Assembly: GCA_945957605.1 (NCBI GenBank)
Contig: CAMFLR010000001.1
Span: forward strand, 310,001-374,000
Length of the DNA: 64,000 bases
Direction: 5' to 3'
Source: an uncultured Isosphaeraceae bacterium
Lineage (GTDB): Bacteria; Planctomycetota; Planctomycetia; Isosphaerales; Isosphaeraceae
Below, one piece after another: positions 17,774 to 28,116 of this stretch. The first letter of the stretch is position 1. Each line of letters opens with the position of its first letter. The notes beneath the pieces are model-generated. The model was not told the origin of the DNA and did no database searches. It saw nothing but the letters and a program-made list of their open reading frames with translations. The position numbers were made by a program, and so were the translations under genes.

Positions 17774-19035
17774 GCCAGGAGAAGGCGCGACTGGTTATCG
17801 TGGGAATCGGCGACGACGGCCTCGCTGGCCTGACCGATCCCGCGCGGCGGACGATTGCAGACGCCGACATGCTGCTGGGAGCCCAATCGACGCTCGACCT
17901 CGTGGGCAAAACCGCAGGGCAGCAAGTCGCACTCGAAGCCGACATGCCGGCCGCACTTCGGCAGGTGCGCGAGGCGATGAACGCGCAACGGCCGGTGCTC
18001 GTTAGCGGTGGCGACCCGCTGTTTTACGGTGTCGCCCGCTATCTTTGCGATCGCCTCGGCAAAGATCATTTCGAGGTTGTGCCGCACGTCAGCAGCATGC
18101 AACTTGCCTTCGCTCGCGTGAAGGAAAGCTGGGAAGATGCGTATCTCACCAGTATGGCTGGCCGGCCGCTCGAATCGGTGATCGACCGCATTCGCACGGC
18201 GGAAAAAGTCGGTCTGTTTTCGAGCGAGGATTGCCCACCGTCTCGCCTGGCGAAGGCGCTGCTTGACCGCGGGATCGACTACTTCAAGGCATACATCTGC
18301 GAGAATCTTGGTTCGCCTGACGAACGCGTGACGCAAGGTGAGCTGACCGACATCGCCGCGCTCGATTTCGACCCGCTCAACGTAACGATTCTTGTCCGCA
18401 AGCCGAACCGTCCCGACACCGTGAAGGGCTCGAGCCAGTATCGGTTGTTTGGCAATCCCGACGTCGCGTTCGCGTCGAGCCAGCCAAAGCGTGGACTGAT
18501 CACCGGCGCGGAAGTACGGTCGATCGCACTCGCACAGCTCGACATCCGGCCGACGAGCGTTGTGTGGGACATCGGAGCGGGCTCGGGCTCGGTCGCGATC
18601 GAAGCGGCGCAGCTTGCGAGCTCGGGAATTGTCTACGCAATCGAGCCGGAAGCGTCCGATCTGGCGCTTCTTAATGCGAACTGCGAAGCGTTTGGAGTTC
18701 CAAACGTGAAGCCGATCGTTGGTCGAGCGCCTGACGTGCTCGAAGGGCTGCCCGATCCGGATGCCATCTTCATTGGTGGAACGGGCCGGCGGGTTGATTT
18801 GGTGGTTTCCGCCGCATTTGCAAGACTCGTTCCTGGCGGACGAATTGCTATTAACGTCGCGACGATCGACGGCCTGGCGACGGCCCATCAAACGTTGAAA
18901 GCGCTTGCGAGCGAGGTTGAGTTGTGGAACGTGTCGGTCGCGCGCGGTATCGAGCAGATGGACCGCGTTCGCTTCGAAGCGACGAATCCGACGTTCCTGC
19001 TGGCCGCAACGAAGGGCGACCAACTGGTGGACTGA
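17770..19035 (+). CDS. cobL: Precorrin-6Y C5,15-methyltransferase (decarboxylating)
   Basis: A 421-residue fusion of the two activities called CbiE and CbiT elsewhere. The N-terminal half starts [19 protein letters not shown] and carries [16 protein letters not shown], typical of tetrapyrrole methylases that use S-adenosylmethionine. The C-terminal half has [14 protein letters not shown] and [16 protein letters not shown] (SAM-binding loop), typical of CbiT. The enzyme methylates C5 and C15 of the corrin ring and removes the acetate carboxyl. TTG at 17770 follows GGGGGCGA; an upstream ATG at 17692 lies deep in the hydrolase gene and is less likely. No other cobalamin genes are in the window. 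Confidence 0.9.
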   Translation: MSQEKARLVIVGIGDDGLAGLTDPARRTIADADMLLGAQSTLDLVGKTAGQQVALEADMPAALRQVREAMNAQRPVLVSGGDPLFYGVARYLCDRLGKDHFEVVPHVSSMQLAFARVKESWEDAYLTSMAGRPLESVIDRIRTAEKVGLFSSEDCPPSRLAKALLDRGIDYFKAYICENLGSPDERVTQGELTDIAALDFDPLNVTILVRKPNRPDTVKGSSQYRLFGNPDVAFASSQPKRGLITGAEVRSIALAQLDIRPTSVVWDIGAGSGSVAIEAAQLASSGIVYAIEPEASDLALLNANCEAFGVPNVKPIVGRAPDVLEGLPDPDAIFIGGTGRRVDLVVSAAFARLVPGGRIAINVATIDGLATAHQTLKALASEVELWNVSVARGIEQMDRVRFEATNPTFLLAATKGDQLVD

Positions 19036-19126
19036 TCGTGACGCGGGTTTCTTGACTTTCAGCCCGGGTCGCCGATATTGCGAGCGGGCGCGGGAACCCA
19101 GGATGCCTTTTGCGATGAGGGGTGGC

Positions 19127-19873
19127 ATGGCCGCAGACGCCGAAGTCGAGTTGGACGTGATCGCAGTCGGCGCCCATCCCGACGACGTGGAGATCGCCTG
19201 CGGCGGTACGCTGGCGCGCCTGGTGCGCCAGGGGTACAAGGTTGGCATCATCGACCTGACCGACGGCGAGCCGACACCCCTTTCCGCCGGGCCCGACGTC
19301 CGGATGGCAGAGGCTGACCGAGCCGCCGAGGTTCTCGGCGTTCACGTGCGCGTGAATCTCAACCTTCCAAATCGCCGTCTGTTCGATTGCTTCGAAGCTC
19401 GCGTCGCCCTGGCGAAGGAGTTCCGGCGCTACAAGCCGAAAGTCGTGCTCGGCTTCGGCGGTAAGACGGTGATGGCCTCTCCCGACCATTACCAGGCGAT
19501 GCAAATTACCGACGCCGCGGTGTTCTACAGCCGATTGACGAAGTGGGATGAGCATTTCGACGGCTTGCCGGTGCACACGATTCAAAATCAGCTTGGATTT
19601 CCGATCGCGCTGCACCGCCTCGACTTGCCCGAGGCTTCTGGTACGATCGTAACGGATATTGGTCCCACGCTCGCGACCAAGCTCGACGCCATCGCCTGCT
19701 ACAAAACGCAGTTTCCGCCTTCGAAGGCCGGAGTTTTCGCGGTTGTTGAGACCATGAACCGCTATCATGGTCTTACGGCCGGGTTTGAAGCAGGTGAGCT
19801 GTTCCTGACGTACCGGACCGTGGGTATCGACGACCTGATGCGTATGGCGAGCCCCACGCACGCCAAGACGTGA
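19127..19873 (+). CDS. PIG-L family deacetylase, BshB1-like
   Basis: A 248-residue LmbE/PIG-L-type zinc hydrolase. The ATG at 19127 follows GAGGGG. The metal motif [16 protein letters not shown] is near the N-terminus and SPDHYQA supplies the later histidine. The [19 protein letters not shown] segment, [22 protein letters not shown] and the length resemble BshB1, which deacetylates GlcNAc-malate in bacillithiol synthesis. No bshA or bshC is nearby, so GlcNAc-type substrate specificity is inference. The protein has no signal peptide. Confidence 0.8.
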   Translation: MAADAEVELDVIAVGAHPDDVEIACGGTLARLVRQGYKVGIIDLTDGEPTPLSAGPDVRMAEADRAAEVLGVHVRVNLNLPNRRLFDCFEARVALAKEFRRYKPKVVLGFGGKTVMASPDHYQAMQITDAAVFYSRLTKWDEHFDGLPVHTIQNQLGFPIALHRLDLPEASGTIVTDIGPTLATKLDAIACYKTQFPPSKAGVFAVVETMNRYHGLTAGFEAGELFLTYRTVGIDDLMRMASPTHAKT

Positions 19874-20105
19874 TTCGATCGCGCTCTTTTCCTCGAGGGA
19901 GCGTGTCACCAGCCGCCTGATCAGGGCGTTGTTAATGAAGGGAAGAGGTGTGTTGTTTGAGTCGCTTTGCGTCTAACTCGCGCGAGTTCGTGCTAAGCAT
20001 TCAAACAGCGGGGCTCCGCCGCGATTTGCCTTCCTGTGCTTGGCCTGGATTTCGCAGAGGCGGTTTCCAACTTTTCAGCTAGCGACCGAGAAAAAGGCGG
20101 GCGAG

Positions 20106-21041
20106 GTGGAGCGAAATACCATTTGGTCTAAAATACGTGGCCTGTTCGGTGGTAAGCCGTCGGTTCAGCCGAAGAGAAGAGCCGCTGCGCCTGATACGAC
20201 GGCCTCTATGCCGGAGTTTCGAACCGTGGGACGAATCCGCGCTGGTGTTGCCTCGACCGTCGGCACAATTCGCGAACATAACGAAGATAATTTCTATCTC
20301 CCAACGAGACGTCCCGGCGAAACGCGTGGCGGAGACGGCGAACATAAAGCCGAATTCGACTCAACGATCGACCCTGATGGCCTTTACACATTCATCGTCG
20401 CCGACGGGATGGGCGGTCAGCTCGCGGGCGAAAAAGCGAGTCAGATGGCTGTCGACCTGATTCCCAGAGAGTTGACGAAGCGGCTCTCCGGTAACGAGAT
20501 TGACGACAAATCAGTTCAGCGCGGAATTCGAGACGCCGTCGCTGCCGCGAATCAGGAAATTCTCGGCCTGTCGATGATTCAGAACGAATTCGCGAACATG
20601 GGAACGACCGTTGTCCTCCTCATGATTCGCAGCGGCCGGATGTATGTCGCGGGAATCGGCGACTCGCGAGCCTACCGGATTCGCGATAACCAGATCGAAC
20701 AGCTCACGCGCGATCATTCGCTCGCAGACGCACTGTTTGAGGCGGGTACGATCACCAAGGAAGAGATGCCGAATCATAAATTCAAGCATATTTTGTATCT
20801 TTATCTTGGAAGCAAAGATGCTCGCGGCGGTCCCGATGAGATTCGCGCGATCGAGGTTTCGCCGGGAGACCGATTCATGCTCGCCTCCGACGGGCTCACA
20901 GGCGTGGTGGAAGACGAGGACTTGACGAAGGTGGTTGAGTCGGTGGACGACCCGCTCAAGGCTGCGTCTCAACTTGTGTCGATGGCTCTGGAAAATCAGT
21001 CAAAAGATAACGTAACTTGCATGGTGATCCACGTTTACTAA
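20106..21041 (+). CDS. PP2C-family Ser/Thr protein phosphatase
   Basis: The family motifs are all present: REHNEDNF, VADGMGGQLAGEKAS, MGTTVVLLMI, GIGDSRAYRIRD, LTRDHSL, LASDGLTGVV and KDNVTCMVI. The acidic residues that bind the two metals are intact, so it should dephosphorylate Ser/Thr residues. The start is uncertain: GTG at 20106 (311 residues) follows a GGCGGGCGAG, TTG at 20040 adds 22 residues, and ATG at 20208 still contains the whole catalytic domain. A Ser/Thr kinase gene starts 75 bp downstream on the same strand, the usual kinase/phosphatase pairing. Confidence 0.9.
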   Translation: MERNTIWSKIRGLFGGKPSVQPKRRAAAPDTTASMPEFRTVGRIRAGVASTVGTIREHNEDNFYLPTRRPGETRGGDGEHKAEFDSTIDPDGLYTFIVADGMGGQLAGEKASQMAVDLIPRELTKRLSGNEIDDKSVQRGIRDAVAAANQEILGLSMIQNEFANMGTTVVLLMIRSGRMYVAGIGDSRAYRIRDNQIEQLTRDHSLADALFEAGTITKEEMPNHKFKHILYLYLGSKDARGGPDEIRAIEVSPGDRFMLASDGLTGVVEDEDLTKVVESVDDPLKAASQLVSMALENQSKDNVTCMVIHVY

Positions 21042-21116
21042 ACAATGGAATGCGTGTCGCGACGATGACTGCTTGGCTTGACGACTGGCGACCGAGGATG
21101 GCTGTAAGGAGTTTTG

Positions 21117-22499
21117 ATGTCCCGGCTTGAGGCTTTTGCCGCGAACGTCGTGCGGAGCGGGTTGGTTACCCCGTCCGCGCTCGACCGCGCGCGGGCCGCG
21201 TTGCCGAAGAAGATCGACGGCGATCCCTCAGTCGTTCTTGCTCGCGCAATGATTCAATCGGGGGCGCTCACGGCTTACCAGGCCCGCAAACTGCTCGCCG
21301 GCGCGACTCGCGGATTCTTCCTGGGGGGTTACCGGGTCCTCAGACGCCTGGGCGAAGGGGGCATGGGAAAGGTCTACCTCGCCCAGCCTGAAGGCGGCGG
21401 CGAGCCGGTGGCGATCAAGGTGCTACCGCCAAGTAAGGCCGCGGCCGAAGAACAGGCCCTCCTCCGCTTTCATCGCGAAATGGATCTCTCGCAGCGCGTG
21501 AAGCATCCCAACCTGGCGCAGACGCTTGACGTCGGTCGCGAAGGGGATGTTTATTTCATGATCCTCGAATTCGTGCGTGGCCGTAGCCTTTACCAAATGG
21601 TGAAGGAGGACAACGGCGGCCCGTTCCGCGTTTACGACGCCGCGCGATTCTTCATGAAAGTGCTTGCCGGCCTTGCCGCAGCCCACGAAGGCGGGTTGAT
21701 TCACCGCGATATCAAGCCGTCGAACATCATGATCACCCCCGAGGGGGACGCCAAGATCCTCGACCTCGGCCTCGCGCGCGTGCTGGGCGAGGAGGGCGTG
21801 CTGACGCGTCCCAACGTGGTGATCGGCACACTTGACTATGCGAGTCCCGAACAACTCGGCGACGCCGCTCGCGCCGATCAGCGAAGCGACCTTTATTCGG
21901 TCGGCTGCACGCTCTATTTCATGCTCACAGGCAGGCCTCCGTTCGAAGGCGGCGACGTCGTCAACAAGATTTTCAAGCAGCGCATGGACGACCCCGAGCC
22001 GCTCGAACGCGTGGCCCGTGGAGTGCCGTCGGCGTTCGCGGCGATCGTCCGTAAGCTCATGAACAAGGCTCCCGCCGACCGCTATCAGACCTGCGCCGAG
22101 CTTTCGGCCGACCTCGCGCGGTGGACTGACCCGCAGGTGATTCGCGGCATCATTGGCGCAGCGGCCGACTCCGCCCGTGCCTTTCGCCCCCCACCGCCCG
22201 ACCTCGACGATGATGACCTTCGCGTTTTGAATGGCGAGTTGGCGTCGATCGAAGGAGCATCTGCCGGTCCGCGCACTTTGCGCGACCTGGGCGCGGCCGA
22301 ACCGCCCCCTGCTCCCATGAAGAAGCCGCCGGCTCCGCCACGTCAGGCGCTTGTCGTTTCATCCGACGAGTTCGAGCGGCTTCCACCACCAAAACGCGAG
22401 CGCGACGAGCGCGAGCGACTCATTCATTTCATCGCCATCGCGCTAACGAGCGGCATCCTGGTGATCGTGTTGATCGCCGTTCTGCTGCTCATGAAATAG
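21117..22499 (+). CDS. Membrane-anchored Ser/Thr protein kinase (Hanks type)
   Basis: A 460-residue kinase; ATG at 21117 with AAGGAG six bases upstream. Residues 1-65 are the planctomycete leader (ALTAYQARKLLAGATRGFFLGGYRVL) seen before many kinase domains of this phylum. The catalytic domain (about 70-340) has GEGGMGKVYLA, VAIKVL, HRDIKPSNIM, a DLG in place of DFG (common in these kinases), TLDYASPEQ and DLYSVGCTL. A Pro-rich linker and one C-terminal membrane segment (about 437-459) place the kinase in the cytoplasm with its tail in the membrane. It is probably the partner of the upstream phosphatase. Confidence 0.93.
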   Translation: MSRLEAFAANVVRSGLVTPSALDRARAALPKKIDGDPSVVLARAMIQSGALTAYQARKLLAGATRGFFLGGYRVLRRLGEGGMGKVYLAQPEGGGEPVAIKVLPPSKAAAEEQALLRFHREMDLSQRVKHPNLAQTLDVGREGDVYFMILEFVRGRSLYQMVKEDNGGPFRVYDAARFFMKVLAGLAAAHEGGLIHRDIKPSNIMITPEGDAKILDLGLARVLGEEGVLTRPNVVIGTLDYASPEQLGDAARADQRSDLYSVGCTLYFMLTGRPPFEGGDVVNKIFKQRMDDPEPLERVARGVPSAFAAIVRKLMNKAPADRYQTCAELSADLARWTDPQVIRGIIGAAADSARAFRPPPPDLDDDDLRVLNGELASIEGASAGPRTLRDLGAAEPPPAPMKKPPAPPRQALVVSSDEFERLPPPKRERDERERLIHFIAIALTSGILVIVLIAVLLLMK

Positions 22500-22570
22500 C
22501 TCTGGCGCGGCGTTTGCTTACAGACACGGCGACCTCTCCGGTCTGGACGCATTAAGTCAAGGATTTGCCC

Positions 22571-22783
22571 ATGTCGTTACACTTTCAGGGTGCCACCGGC
22601 CCTGTAATTCCGGGGCCTTCAATGGACGATTTCGTAGAAATTGGTCTGCTTCTGCCCAAAAATCGGGCGACGGCCCTGCTCGAGTTGGCACGCGATCGCC
22701 ACGTGACCGTCGGCCAGATTCTTCGCCAGATCGTCGATGCCGCCCTGGTCACGTCGCCCGCTACCGATTCGTCCGAAAAGTGA
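22571..22783 (+). CDS. Small ribbon-helix-helix-like protein
   Basis: A 70-residue protein. The ATG at 22571 follows AAGGA; TTG at 22565 adds only two residues. After a flexible 20-residue N-terminus comes FVEIGLLLPKNRATALLELA and then VTVGQILRQIVDAALV. This strand followed by two helices is the pattern of RHH (CopG/Arc-like) DNA-binding proteins. No toxin gene is adjacent, so a regulator role is more likely than an antitoxin, but the target is unknown. It precedes the helicase gene by 95 bp. Confidence 0.65.
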   Translation: MSLHFQGATGPVIPGPSMDDFVEIGLLLPKNRATALLELARDRHVTVGQILRQIVDAALVTSPATDSSEK

Positions 22784-22878
22784 TATTTTGTTCAGTTGCA
22801 CCTTGTGTACCGCATAAGAAATGAGGGATAATCGGCCTGATGGCGTGAAGCGGCCACAGGCTCGAGGAACCTCTTCGC

Positions 22879-25800
22879 TTGGCACGATCTCGAACAAATA
22901 AGCCGCAGCCTTCGCCGCTGGCGACGATGCTTCCCCAGGTATCTGCCTGGTTTGAAGCAACTTACGGCGAGCCCTCGCCTCCGCAGGCGCTCGGCTGGCC
23001 GGCGATCGCTCGCGGCGACAATACGCTCATCTTCGCACCGACCGGATCGGGCAAGACTCTGGCCGCGTTTTTAGCCTGCCTCGATCACCTGTGGCGTATC
23101 CCGCCCGTGCGTCGCGGAATTCGACTGCTATATATCTCACCGCTCAAGGCGCTGAACCAGGATATCTACCTCAACCTGCAAGTTCCGCTCGCCGGAATCC
23201 GGGAGACTGCTGAAGAGCGCGGCAATCCGTTGAGGATGCTGGACATTGGTATTCGCACGGGGGACACACCTCAAGCCGATCGCCAGAAGATGCTGCGAAA
23301 GCCGCCCGAGATCCTGATCACAACGCCAGAATCTTTGCACTTACTGCTTACAAGTCGCGCACGAGAGGGGCTGCGTTCGGTCTCGCATGTGATCGTCGAT
23401 GAAATTCACGCACTATGTTCAAACAAGCGCGGCGTTTTCTTGTCGTTATTACTCGAACGGCTGGAACATCTCACACCCACAGGATTCGTCAGGATCGGCC
23501 TCTCAGCAACGCAACGTCCGCTCGAAGAGGTGGCTCGCTATCTTGGCGGACAACGCAAAGTCGTCTACGCCTCAGGCCAGAGCACGTTTCAGCCGCGTCC
23601 GGTGACGATTGCCGATGCTGGACGTCGCAAAGACTTGGACCTCGAGGTGACGGCCCCGTTTCGAAGCGCCTCGCCTCTGGCCGCGGGTACAGTCTGGCCA
23701 GCGATCGAAACGATGCTTGTCGATTTGATCCGCACGCACCGGTCGACGATTGTCTTCACCAACAATCGCCGAGTCTCCGAGCGCTTGACGGCTCACTTGA
23801 ACGAAATCGAGACGTCTTCGCGTGAAGATGAAGGTGATGTTGAAGAAAAGCCAGCATTTGCGCGGGCCCATCATGGGAGTCTGAATCTTTCCGAACGTCG
23901 CGAGACGGAAGAGGCGTTGAAACGGGGCGAGCTGGCGGCTGTTGTGTCGACGGCGTCGCTCGAGCTTGGCATCGACATGGGCGCGGTCGATCTCGTTTGC
24001 CAGGTCGAATCGCCCGGATCGGTGGCGCGCGGACTGCAGCGGGTCGGGCGTGCTGGGCACGTTGTTGGGCGGACGAGCAAGGGGCGGCTGATCGCCAAAA
24101 CTTGCAGCGATCTTCTCGAAACCGCCGCGCTCAGCCGCGCGATGCTGGCGGGCGAAGTTGAGACCTTACGCGTGCCGACGAACTGCCTCGATGTTTTAGC
24201 CCAGCAAGTCGTTGCGTGTGTCGCGGCCGAGCCGTGGGACGCCCCTGCTCTCTACGATCTTATCCGAGGCAGCTATTCTTATCGCAATCTCCCCGCAGCC
24301 GCATTTGAAAGTGTTTTAATGATGATTTCGGGCCGATTCCCCGTCGGCTCGTTTCAGGATTTGCGTGCGCGAGTAAGCTGGGATCGCGTGCACAACCGCC
24401 TCTATGCGCTTCCAGGCACAGCCCGGCTCGCGCTCGCCGGCGGCGGGACGATTCCCGACACGGGGCAATATCCTGTCTATCTTGGCGAAGGAGGTCCCAA
24501 GCTTGGGGAACTCGACGAGGAGTTCGTGTTCGAACGTCGAGTCGGAGAGACCTTCGCGTTTGGGTCAGCCGCCTGGCGAATCGAAGCGATCGAGCCGCTC
24601 AAGGTGATTGTTTCGCGTGCCGAAGGGCAATCGGCGATGACTCCATTCTGGCGTGGCGAGGATGCCCCGCGTACGGCCGAACTGGGCGAGAAAGTCGGGC
24701 TACTTTGCCGCGAAATCAGCGAGCGCCCGGGCGTGGAATGGCTGCACCACGAATGCCGTCTTGATGCTTCTGCGGCTAATGCGCTGCGGGATTTCATCGC
24801 GCGACAGAAGCGGATTGCCGGCGCTGCTCCGGACGATCACACGGTCATCGTCGAGGCATTTCGCGACCCGAGTGGTGACCTCGGACTGGCAGTGCTCACG
24901 CCGTTCGGCGGTAAGCTGCACCAGGCTTTAAAGCTCGCGCTGCAAGGGCGGCTGCGCGAGCGATTGGGCGTTTCTGTGGCGTGCATGCACGCCGACGATG
25001 GGCTGCTCATTCGCGTCCCACGCACAGAGGAGCCGCCGCTCGACTTGCTTGATGGCATCGCTTTCGAAGCGGCTGAGGCGGCGATTCGTGCCGAACTCGG
25101 TGAAAGTGCGCTGTTTGGCCTAAGATTTCGGCAAAATGCCGGGCGTGCTCTGCTACTTCCGAAGCCGGACCCGACGAAGCGCACGCCTAACTGGCTGCAA
25201 CGGCTGCGTGCCAAAGATTTGCTCCAGGTGGTCGGCAAATTTCCCGACTTTCCCATCGTCGTCGAGACGTATCGCGAATGTCTTGAAGACGATATCGACC
25301 TGCCCCGGCTCCGCGCGTTCTTGAATGGAATTCGCGACGGGACGATTCGTGTTGTGAAACGCGACGGCGAAGTCGCGTCGCCATTTGCTCAAGAACTGAT
25401 CTTTCGATTCACGCAAGGCTTTCTTTACGAGTGGGATCAACCGAAGCGGCCGGATCGCGATAAACGTAGCCCAGACGTTTCTCAATTGCTCGATTCGCTG
25501 ATCGAACCGAATGCGGTTGCGCGTGTTGACGCTCGGCTGCGTGGTGTGGGATTGGCCCCGCGAACGACCGACGAGATGGCCGAGGCGCTGCGAACTCGCG
25601 GCGATCTGGCTTCGAACGAACTCGAAGGTCCCATGCTCGACTTCCTCAATCAATTGAGAAATGAGGGACGAGCCGAGCTGATCACGATTGGCACGAGCGT
25701 CGATGCGGAACGCTGGATCGCGATGGAGGATCGCGATTTGTACGCTCGCGCCTTCGCGAGCCCGAGCGATGATGAAGCGGCCGAATCAATCGCCAGGCGA

Positions 25801-27255
25801 TACATCAGAACGCATGCGCTCGTTGGATTTAAAGAATTGATGAAGCGTTACCCCATTGGGGCAGCGCGAGCGACGGAATGGCTCGAACGCTGGGCCGACG
25901 AGGGACAGGTCGTTCGCATTGGCGAGGGAGAAGAAGCACGCTGGGCCGAGCCGGCCAATCTCGACCAGGTGCGCCGGATGTCGATCGCCTTGCGCCGCAA
26001 AGAAGTGGTGCCAGTCACGCCTGAAGTCTTCGCCGATAGCCTGCTCAGTCGCCAGGGTTTGCAGGCCGAAACGATGCGAGAGGGGAAAGAAGGAGTCATC
26101 GCGGTTCTTGAACTGCTGCAAGGATTTGCAGCAACGCTCGAGACCTGGGAATCAGAGATTCTGCCGCGTCGAGTGAAGGGGTTTCTCTCGCGCTGGCTTG
26201 ATGATGTGATGGCTTCGGGGGCTTGGGTCTGGCGTGCAAAGGCGGATGGCCAGGGCGAGCCAAAGGTTGCGTTCGTCACTCGCGAGTTTGCCGGAGCATG
26301 GCTGGCTGAAAGCACCGAAAATGTGATTTCGGCCGACGCGCAATTGGTTCTCGATGCGCTCACGACGGCCGGAGCTCTGTTTGTCACCGATCTTGCCCGC
26401 ATCACAGGACTGGAGCCTTCGCGCGTCTATTCCGCACTCGAAGAACTTGTCCGAGGCGGTGAAGTCACGAACGATCGGCTCGACCCGCTTCGCCCCGAGT
26501 GGAAGTCGCGAATCAGCGGTCTGCATGCCGCGCGTCAGGCTCGACCGGGCAGCCCGCGGCCGAGGATTGGTGCCCGGCGTCTCGCGGGAGTTGCACCGGA
26601 AGGACGATGGTCGCGCGTCATTGGTGGAACGGCTGGCGAAGGCTCGTTGCTCGCCTGGGCCGATGTCTTGCTCGAACGTTATGGAGTCCTCTCGCGTGAA
26701 ACGGTCGGGCTCGACTCGTGGGCGCCCGCCTGGCGGGAAATTCTTCCGCTTCTCAGCCTGTCTGAGTTGCGTGGCGAGCTTCGTCGGGGATACTTCGTCG
26801 AGGGACTTTCCGGCATTCAATTCGCAACTGAGGATGCAGCCGATGAGTTGACGCGCATCGCGGCGGCTGGCCCTTCAAGACAGCCTGTGCTGGTGTCGAC
26901 GCTCGATCCCGCAAATCTTTACGGATCGGGCGCGCCGTTTGATATTCCGCTGCTCGAAGGGGGTACGGCTCGGCTGAACCGAGGCGCATCGAACCTGCTG
27001 GTCTTGATCATGGGGCGTCCGGTGCTCATCATCGAGGGGCACGGTAAGCGGCTGACCGGCCTGGGCTCGGCCTCGGAAACCGAGCTACGCGCAGCGCTGG
27101 GGCTGCTGGCAAGCCTGGCAAACAGTGCGCGGCGTGTGCTTAAGGTAGAATCGTTCAATACCGCGCCGGCTCTGGCCTCTCCCGTTGCACCCTGGCTGAT
27201 TGAAGTCGGATTTGTACGCGACCACCCGGGACTCGCTTACTACGCCGGGTGGTAA
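22879..27255 (+). CDS. lhr: Lhr-type superfamily 2 ATP-dependent helicase, full length
   Basis: A 1,458-residue helicase. TTG at 22879 with GAGG upstream is the likely start; ATG at 22927 is the alternative. The two RecA-like lobes (about 20-420) carry FAPTGSGKTLAAF (motif I), ISPLKALNQD (Ia), VDEIH (II), GLSATQRP (III), STASLELGIDMG (V) and QRVGRAGH (VI). The Lhr core follows, with LIRGSYSYRNLP and QYPVYLGEGGPKLGELDEEFV, and then a long C-terminal region to about 1458, close to the length of E. coli Lhr. Lhr proteins translocate 3'-5' on DNA in repair. A phosphoesterase gene follows by 27 bp. Confidence 0.93.
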   Translation: MARSRTNKPQPSPLATMLPQVSAWFEATYGEPSPPQALGWPAIARGDNTLIFAPTGSGKTLAAFLACLDHLWRIPPVRRGIRLLYISPLKALNQDIYLNLQVPLAGIRETAEERGNPLRMLDIGIRTGDTPQADRQKMLRKPPEILITTPESLHLLLTSRAREGLRSVSHVIVDEIHALCSNKRGVFLSLLLERLEHLTPTGFVRIGLSATQRPLEEVARYLGGQRKVVYASGQSTFQPRPVTIADAGRRKDLDLEVTAPFRSASPLAAGTVWPAIETMLVDLIRTHRSTIVFTNNRRVSERLTAHLNEIETSSREDEGDVEEKPAFARAHHGSLNLSERRETEEALKRGELAAVVSTASLELGIDMGAVDLVCQVESPGSVARGLQRVGRAGHVVGRTSKGRLIAKTCSDLLETAALSRAMLAGEVETLRVPTNCLDVLAQQVVACVAAEPWDAPALYDLIRGSYSYRNLPAAAFESVLMMISGRFPVGSFQDLRARVSWDRVHNRLYALPGTARLALAGGGTIPDTGQYPVYLGEGGPKLGELDEEFVFERRVGETFAFGSAAWRIEAIEPLKVIVSRAEGQSAMTPFWRGEDAPRTAELGEKVGLLCREISERPGVEWLHHECRLDASAANALRDFIARQKRIAGAAPDDHTVIVEAFRDPSGDLGLAVLTPFGGKLHQALKLALQGRLRERLGVSVACMHADDGLLIRVPRTEEPPLDLLDGIAFEAAEAAIRAELGESALFGLRFRQNAGRALLLPKPDPTKRTPNWLQRLRAKDLLQVVGKFPDFPIVVETYRECLEDDIDLPRLRAFLNGIRDGTIRVVKRDGEVASPFAQELIFRFTQGFLYEWDQPKRPDRDKRSPDVSQLLDSLIEPNAVARVDARLRGVGLAPRTTDEMAEALRTRGDLASNELEGPMLDFLNQLRNEGRAELITIGTSVDAERWIAMEDRDLYARAFASPSDDEAAESIARRYIRTHALVGFKELMKRYPIGAARATEWLERWADEGQVVRIGEGEEARWAEPANLDQVRRMSIALRRKEVVPVTPEVFADSLLSRQGLQAETMREGKEGVIAVLELLQGFAATLETWESEILPRRVKGFLSRWLDDVMASGAWVWRAKADGQGEPKVAFVTREFAGAWLAESTENVISADAQLVLDALTTAGALFVTDLARITGLEPSRVYSALEELVRGGEVTNDRLDPLRPEWKSRISGLHAARQARPGSPRPRIGARRLAGVAPEGRWSRVIGGTAGEGSLLAWADVLLERYGVLSRETVGLDSWAPAWREILPLLSLSELRGELRRGYFVEGLSGIQFATEDAADELTRIAAAGPSRQPVLVSTLDPANLYGSGAPFDIPLLEGGTARLNRGASNLLVLIMGRPVLIIEGHGKRLTGLGSASETELRAALGLLASLANSARRVLKVESFNTAPALASPVAPWLIEVGFVRDHPGLAYYAGW

Positions 27256-27282
27256 ATCAAGGCGGCCCGAGAGACTTTCTCA

Positions 27283-28116
27283 ATGTCTGTATCGCCGGTG
27301 AATCCTCCCGACGAACGCCCGTACGACTGCTTGATCATCAGCGACCTGCACCTGGGCAGCGTCGTCTGCCAGGCGAAATTGCTCGAGGAATTCCTGGAAT
27401 GGGCCGCGACCGCGACGCTCGAGCTCATCATCAACGGTGATATTTTTGACGATCTGAATTTCAAGCGGCTGTCGAAGAAGCACTTCGCCTGCTTGCGAAG
27501 CATCCGCCGCCATTCGGATCGCGACGACTTGCGGCTGATCTGGATCCGCGGCAATCACGACGGCCCCGCCGAGATCGTCAGTCACATCGTCGGTGTCGAG
27601 ATCAAAGAAGAATATATCTTCACAAACGGCAAGATCCGTTTGCTAATTCTTCACGGTGACCAGTTCGATCATTTTATCACAAAGTATAAATATGTAACGT
27701 CCGTCGCGTGCGGACTCTTTTATTACATTCAGAAACTCGCGCCGCATCGTGCAGCACGATGGATTCGCCGGGTGTCGAAGCGGTTCCAGCGCAACAGTCA
27801 ACTCGTTCAGCGCAGTGCCATCGAATACGCGCGAACGAAGGGATGCAACGCAGTGACCTGCGGCCACACGCATATGCCACTCGTTGCCGACGTCGACGGG
27901 ATTCGCTACGTCAACAGCGGGACCTGGACCGAGACACCCCCCTGCCCGTTTGTCGCAGTGACGGGCGGCGAGATCAGTCTCAAAACGTGGCCGCTCGATG
28001 GCGCGGTGGTCGCGCCTACCGCAACCGCGTTGGCGGAAGACGACGAAGCGCCAAGTTCAGGACCAAGCACCGACCCGGCGGCTGCTCCGGAATCGACGCC
28101 GGCGTCATCAGTGTGA
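27283..28116 (+). CDS. LpxH-like calcineurin-type metallophosphoesterase
   Basis: A 277-residue phosphoesterase. The dimetal motifs are complete: ISDLHLG, NGDIFDDL, RGNHDG, LHGDQFDHF and CGHTHMPL, followed by YVNSGTWTE. The spacing and the FYYIQKLAPHRAARWIRR helix match UDP-2,3-diacylglucosamine diphosphatase-like proteins, which act in lipid A synthesis at the inner membrane. A Pro/Ala-rich C-terminal tail (about 240-277) is an addition. The gene follows lhr by 27 bp, and some Lhr helicases pair with nucleases of this fold, so a DNA-repair role is an alternative. Confidence 0.82.
   Translation: MSVSPVNPPDERPYDCLIISDLHLGSVVCQAKLLEEFLEWAATATLELIINGDIFDDLNFKRLSKKHFACLRSIRRHSDRDDLRLIWIRGNHDGPAEIVSHIVGVEIKEEYIFTNGKIRLLILHGDQFDHFITKYKYVTSVACGLFYYIQKLAPHRAARWIRRVSKRFQRNSQLVQRSAIEYARTKGCNAVTCGHTHMPLVADVDGIRYVNSGTWTETPPCPFVAVTGGEISLKTWPLDGAVVAPTATALAEDDEAPSSGPSTDPAAAPESTPASSV

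Noticed and set aside
17734..19251. A 505-codon open frame antisense to cobL
   Set aside because: It lies opposite a clear cobL and the deacetylase gene, has high Arg content and no motifs; long antisense frames are expected in GC-rich genes.
19127..19873. Naming this gene bshB1 outright
   Set aside because: The motif resemblance is good, but bshA and bshC are not in the window, so the substrate cannot be fixed.
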